Assembly (NCBI GenBank): GCA_020200935.1
Contig: JAIVHR010000046.1
Coordinates: 1 to 5,407 of the forward strand
Source: Sphingomonadales bacterium
Lineage (GTDB): Bacteria; Pseudomonadota; Alphaproteobacteria; Sphingomonadales; Sphingomonadaceae
Length of the DNA: 5,407 bases
Reading direction: 5' to 3'
The notes beneath the pieces are model-generated. The model worked only from the letters and a program-made list of their open reading frames with translations, had not been told where the DNA came from and ran no database searches. This document shows, piece after piece, positions 4,791 through 5,407 of this stretch; position 1 is the first letter of the stretch; every line of letters starts with the position of its first letter. Position numbers and translations under genes: made by a program.

Positions 4791-5204
4791 TCAGAAGCTT
4801 TCGGAAAAGGCCCGGTGGCCGACAAAGCCGATCCGGGTGACGCCCGATCGGTTGACCTCGGCCAGCAGCTGATCGACGCGCTCATAGCGCGCCGCGCCGT
4901 CGGCGGCGATTTCGAGCAGCGGATTGCCGGGATCCGCGGCCAGCGCGCGCAGCCTTGGCCGCAATTCCCCGTCCGGCACCGCTTCCCCGTCCCAGAGGAT
5001 CGCACCGGATTGGGTGATCGAGAGGCGATGGGCAGGCGGCGGCGGTCCCTCGACCGGCGGCCCGGCGGGGAGATCGATCGAGACCTTGTGCGTCATTACC
5101 GGCAAAGCGAGCAGGAACATGACGAGGAGGACCAGCAGCACGTCGATCAGGGGCGTCATGTTGATCGAACCCATCGGAGCGGGCTGGGACTGGATGAAAG
5201 CCAT
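4791..5204 (-). CDS. ExbD/TolR family biopolymer transport protein
   Basis: ExbD/TolR proteins sit in the inner membrane with an ExbB/TolQ partner and use the proton gradient to energise TonB- or Tol-type machinery. The 137-residue product has a short cytoplasmic N-terminus, one transmembrane helix (about 18-36, NMTPLIDVLLVLLVMFLL) with the conserved proton-path aspartate D21, and a periplasmic domain (about 40-137). Length is typical. The start at 5204 is fixed by AGGAGGTGA (5215-5207), an almost ideal Shine-Dalgarno. In-frame ATGs at 5228 and 5243 lie within or upstream of the likely transcript start. No ExbB, TonB or TonB-dependent receptor gene is adjacent, so it is an orphan here; its partner would have to be encoded elsewhere. 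The SOUL gene follows 49 bp downstream. Confidence 0.9.
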   Translation of the reverse strand: MAFIQSQPAPMGSINMTPLIDVLLVLLVMFLLALPVMTHKVSIDLPAGPPVEGPPPPAHRLSITQSGAILWDGEAVPDGELRPRLRALAADPGNPLLEIAADGAARYERVDQLLAEVNRSGVTRIGFVGHRAFSESF

Positions 5205-5228
5205 CGTCACCTCCTGTTCGTCTGACAT

Positions 5229-5257
5229 GTTATACTGTTTCATACGAGATCTGTAAA
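5229..5257 (-). promoter_or_regulatory. Sigma70-type promoter of exbD
   Basis: On the minus strand TTTACA (5257-5252), a 17-bp spacer and TATAAC (5234-5229) each match five of six consensus bases. This is the best promoter in the window. Transcription would start near 5222, giving a leader of about 18 nt that holds the Shine-Dalgarno. No Fur-box-like sequence is evident. Confidence 0.75.
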
Positions 5258-5287
5258 TCCCCGGGTAGCAAGGGTCGGTGCTGCTGC

Positions 5288-5318
5288 TTGACTCTTGCGC
5301 GCCGATTGCGTGCAACAT
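5288..5318 (+). promoter_or_regulatory. Candidate leaderless promoter of the DUF1330-like gene
   Basis: TTGACT (5288-5293) is a good -35. The -10 is weak: TGCAAC (5311-5316, 17-bp spacer) or CAACAT (5313-5318, 19-bp spacer). Either ends 6-8 nt before the ATG at 5325, which has no Shine-Dalgarno, so the message would be leaderless. It faces away from the exbD promoter. Confidence 0.4.
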
Positions 5319-5324
5319 GCCGCC

Positions 5325-5407
5325 ATGAGTGATGAAAGCCATGTCGACCCGAGCCGGGGTAATTTCGATGCCTTCAAGGCGCTCGACCGCGATGCGCCGA
5401 TCGAGAT
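5325..5407 (+). CDS. Start of a probable DUF1330-domain protein (partial, runs off right edge)
   Basis: Only the first 27 codons lie in the window. VDPSRGNFDAFKAL (7-20) and RDAPIE (22-27) closely resemble the N-terminus I recall for DUF1330-domain proteins, with their VDP..FDAFKALPRD.PI pattern. These are small cytosolic proteins of the dimeric alpha-beta barrel type without an established reaction. The family call rests on this short segment. The ATG at 5325 fits the leaderless promoter spacing, and a later in-frame start would cut into the conserved segment. Confidence 0.6.
   Translation, partial: MSDESHVDPSRGNFDAFKALDRDAPIE

Noticed and set aside
3869..4840. 323-codon + strand frame across the small membrane gene and antisense to the SOUL gene
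   Set aside because: Overlaps two supported genes; Arg/Gly/Ala-rich without motif, and its start lies within the promoter dyad.

Overview
The window is strongly G+C-rich chromosomal DNA. Its gene families (small DksA/TraR-type zinc-finger protein, membrane-anchored SNase-fold nuclease, glycine-zipper protein, orphan ExbD, SOUL protein, DUF1330-like start) and its several apparently leaderless promoters suggest an alphaproteobacterium, most likely a sphingomonad. This assignment rests on recalled family resemblance, not on a marker gene. No rRNA, tRNA, CRISPR array, transposase or integrase is visible.

Layout. Positions 1-323 carry no gene I can support. A 50-residue protein with a strong Shine-Dalgarno follows (324-476, +). 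Positions 477-813 look non-coding: three short gcctgacgc repeats, a 61-bp tandem duplication and a two-tier hairpin. Next on + come a MAPEG-type membrane protein that seems to have lost its first transmembrane helix (814-1236) and a DksA/TraR zinc-finger regulator (1268-1594). The latter meets a convergent thermonuclease-like gene (1591-2148, -) in a shared CTAG. A + block follows: a 300-residue short-chain dehydrogenase (2395-3297), a secreted glycine-zipper protein (3441-3827) and a two-helix membrane protein (3882-4214). The last overlaps by 64 bp the 3' end of a convergent SOUL heme-binding-like gene (4151-4741, -), which lies behind an orphan ExbD/TolR gene (4791-5204, -). The ExbD gene has a good sigma70 promoter and is divergent from the start of a probable DUF1330 protein that runs off the right edge (5325 onward, +).

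The genes look like a set of separate one- or two-gene units, several concerned with the envelope (MAPEG, anchored nuclease, glycine zipper, small membrane protein, anchored SOUL protein, ExbD), not one pathway. I see no convincing new multi-gene system. The most unusual part is 471-930, where a tandem duplication, a structured inverted repeat and an AT-rich repeat lie just upstream of a MAPEG gene missing its expected 5' end, suggesting local rearrangement. Two other points of interest are a dyad spanning the -10 box of a leaderless gene (3857-3881) and paired palindromes upstream of the dehydrogenase (2282-2341).
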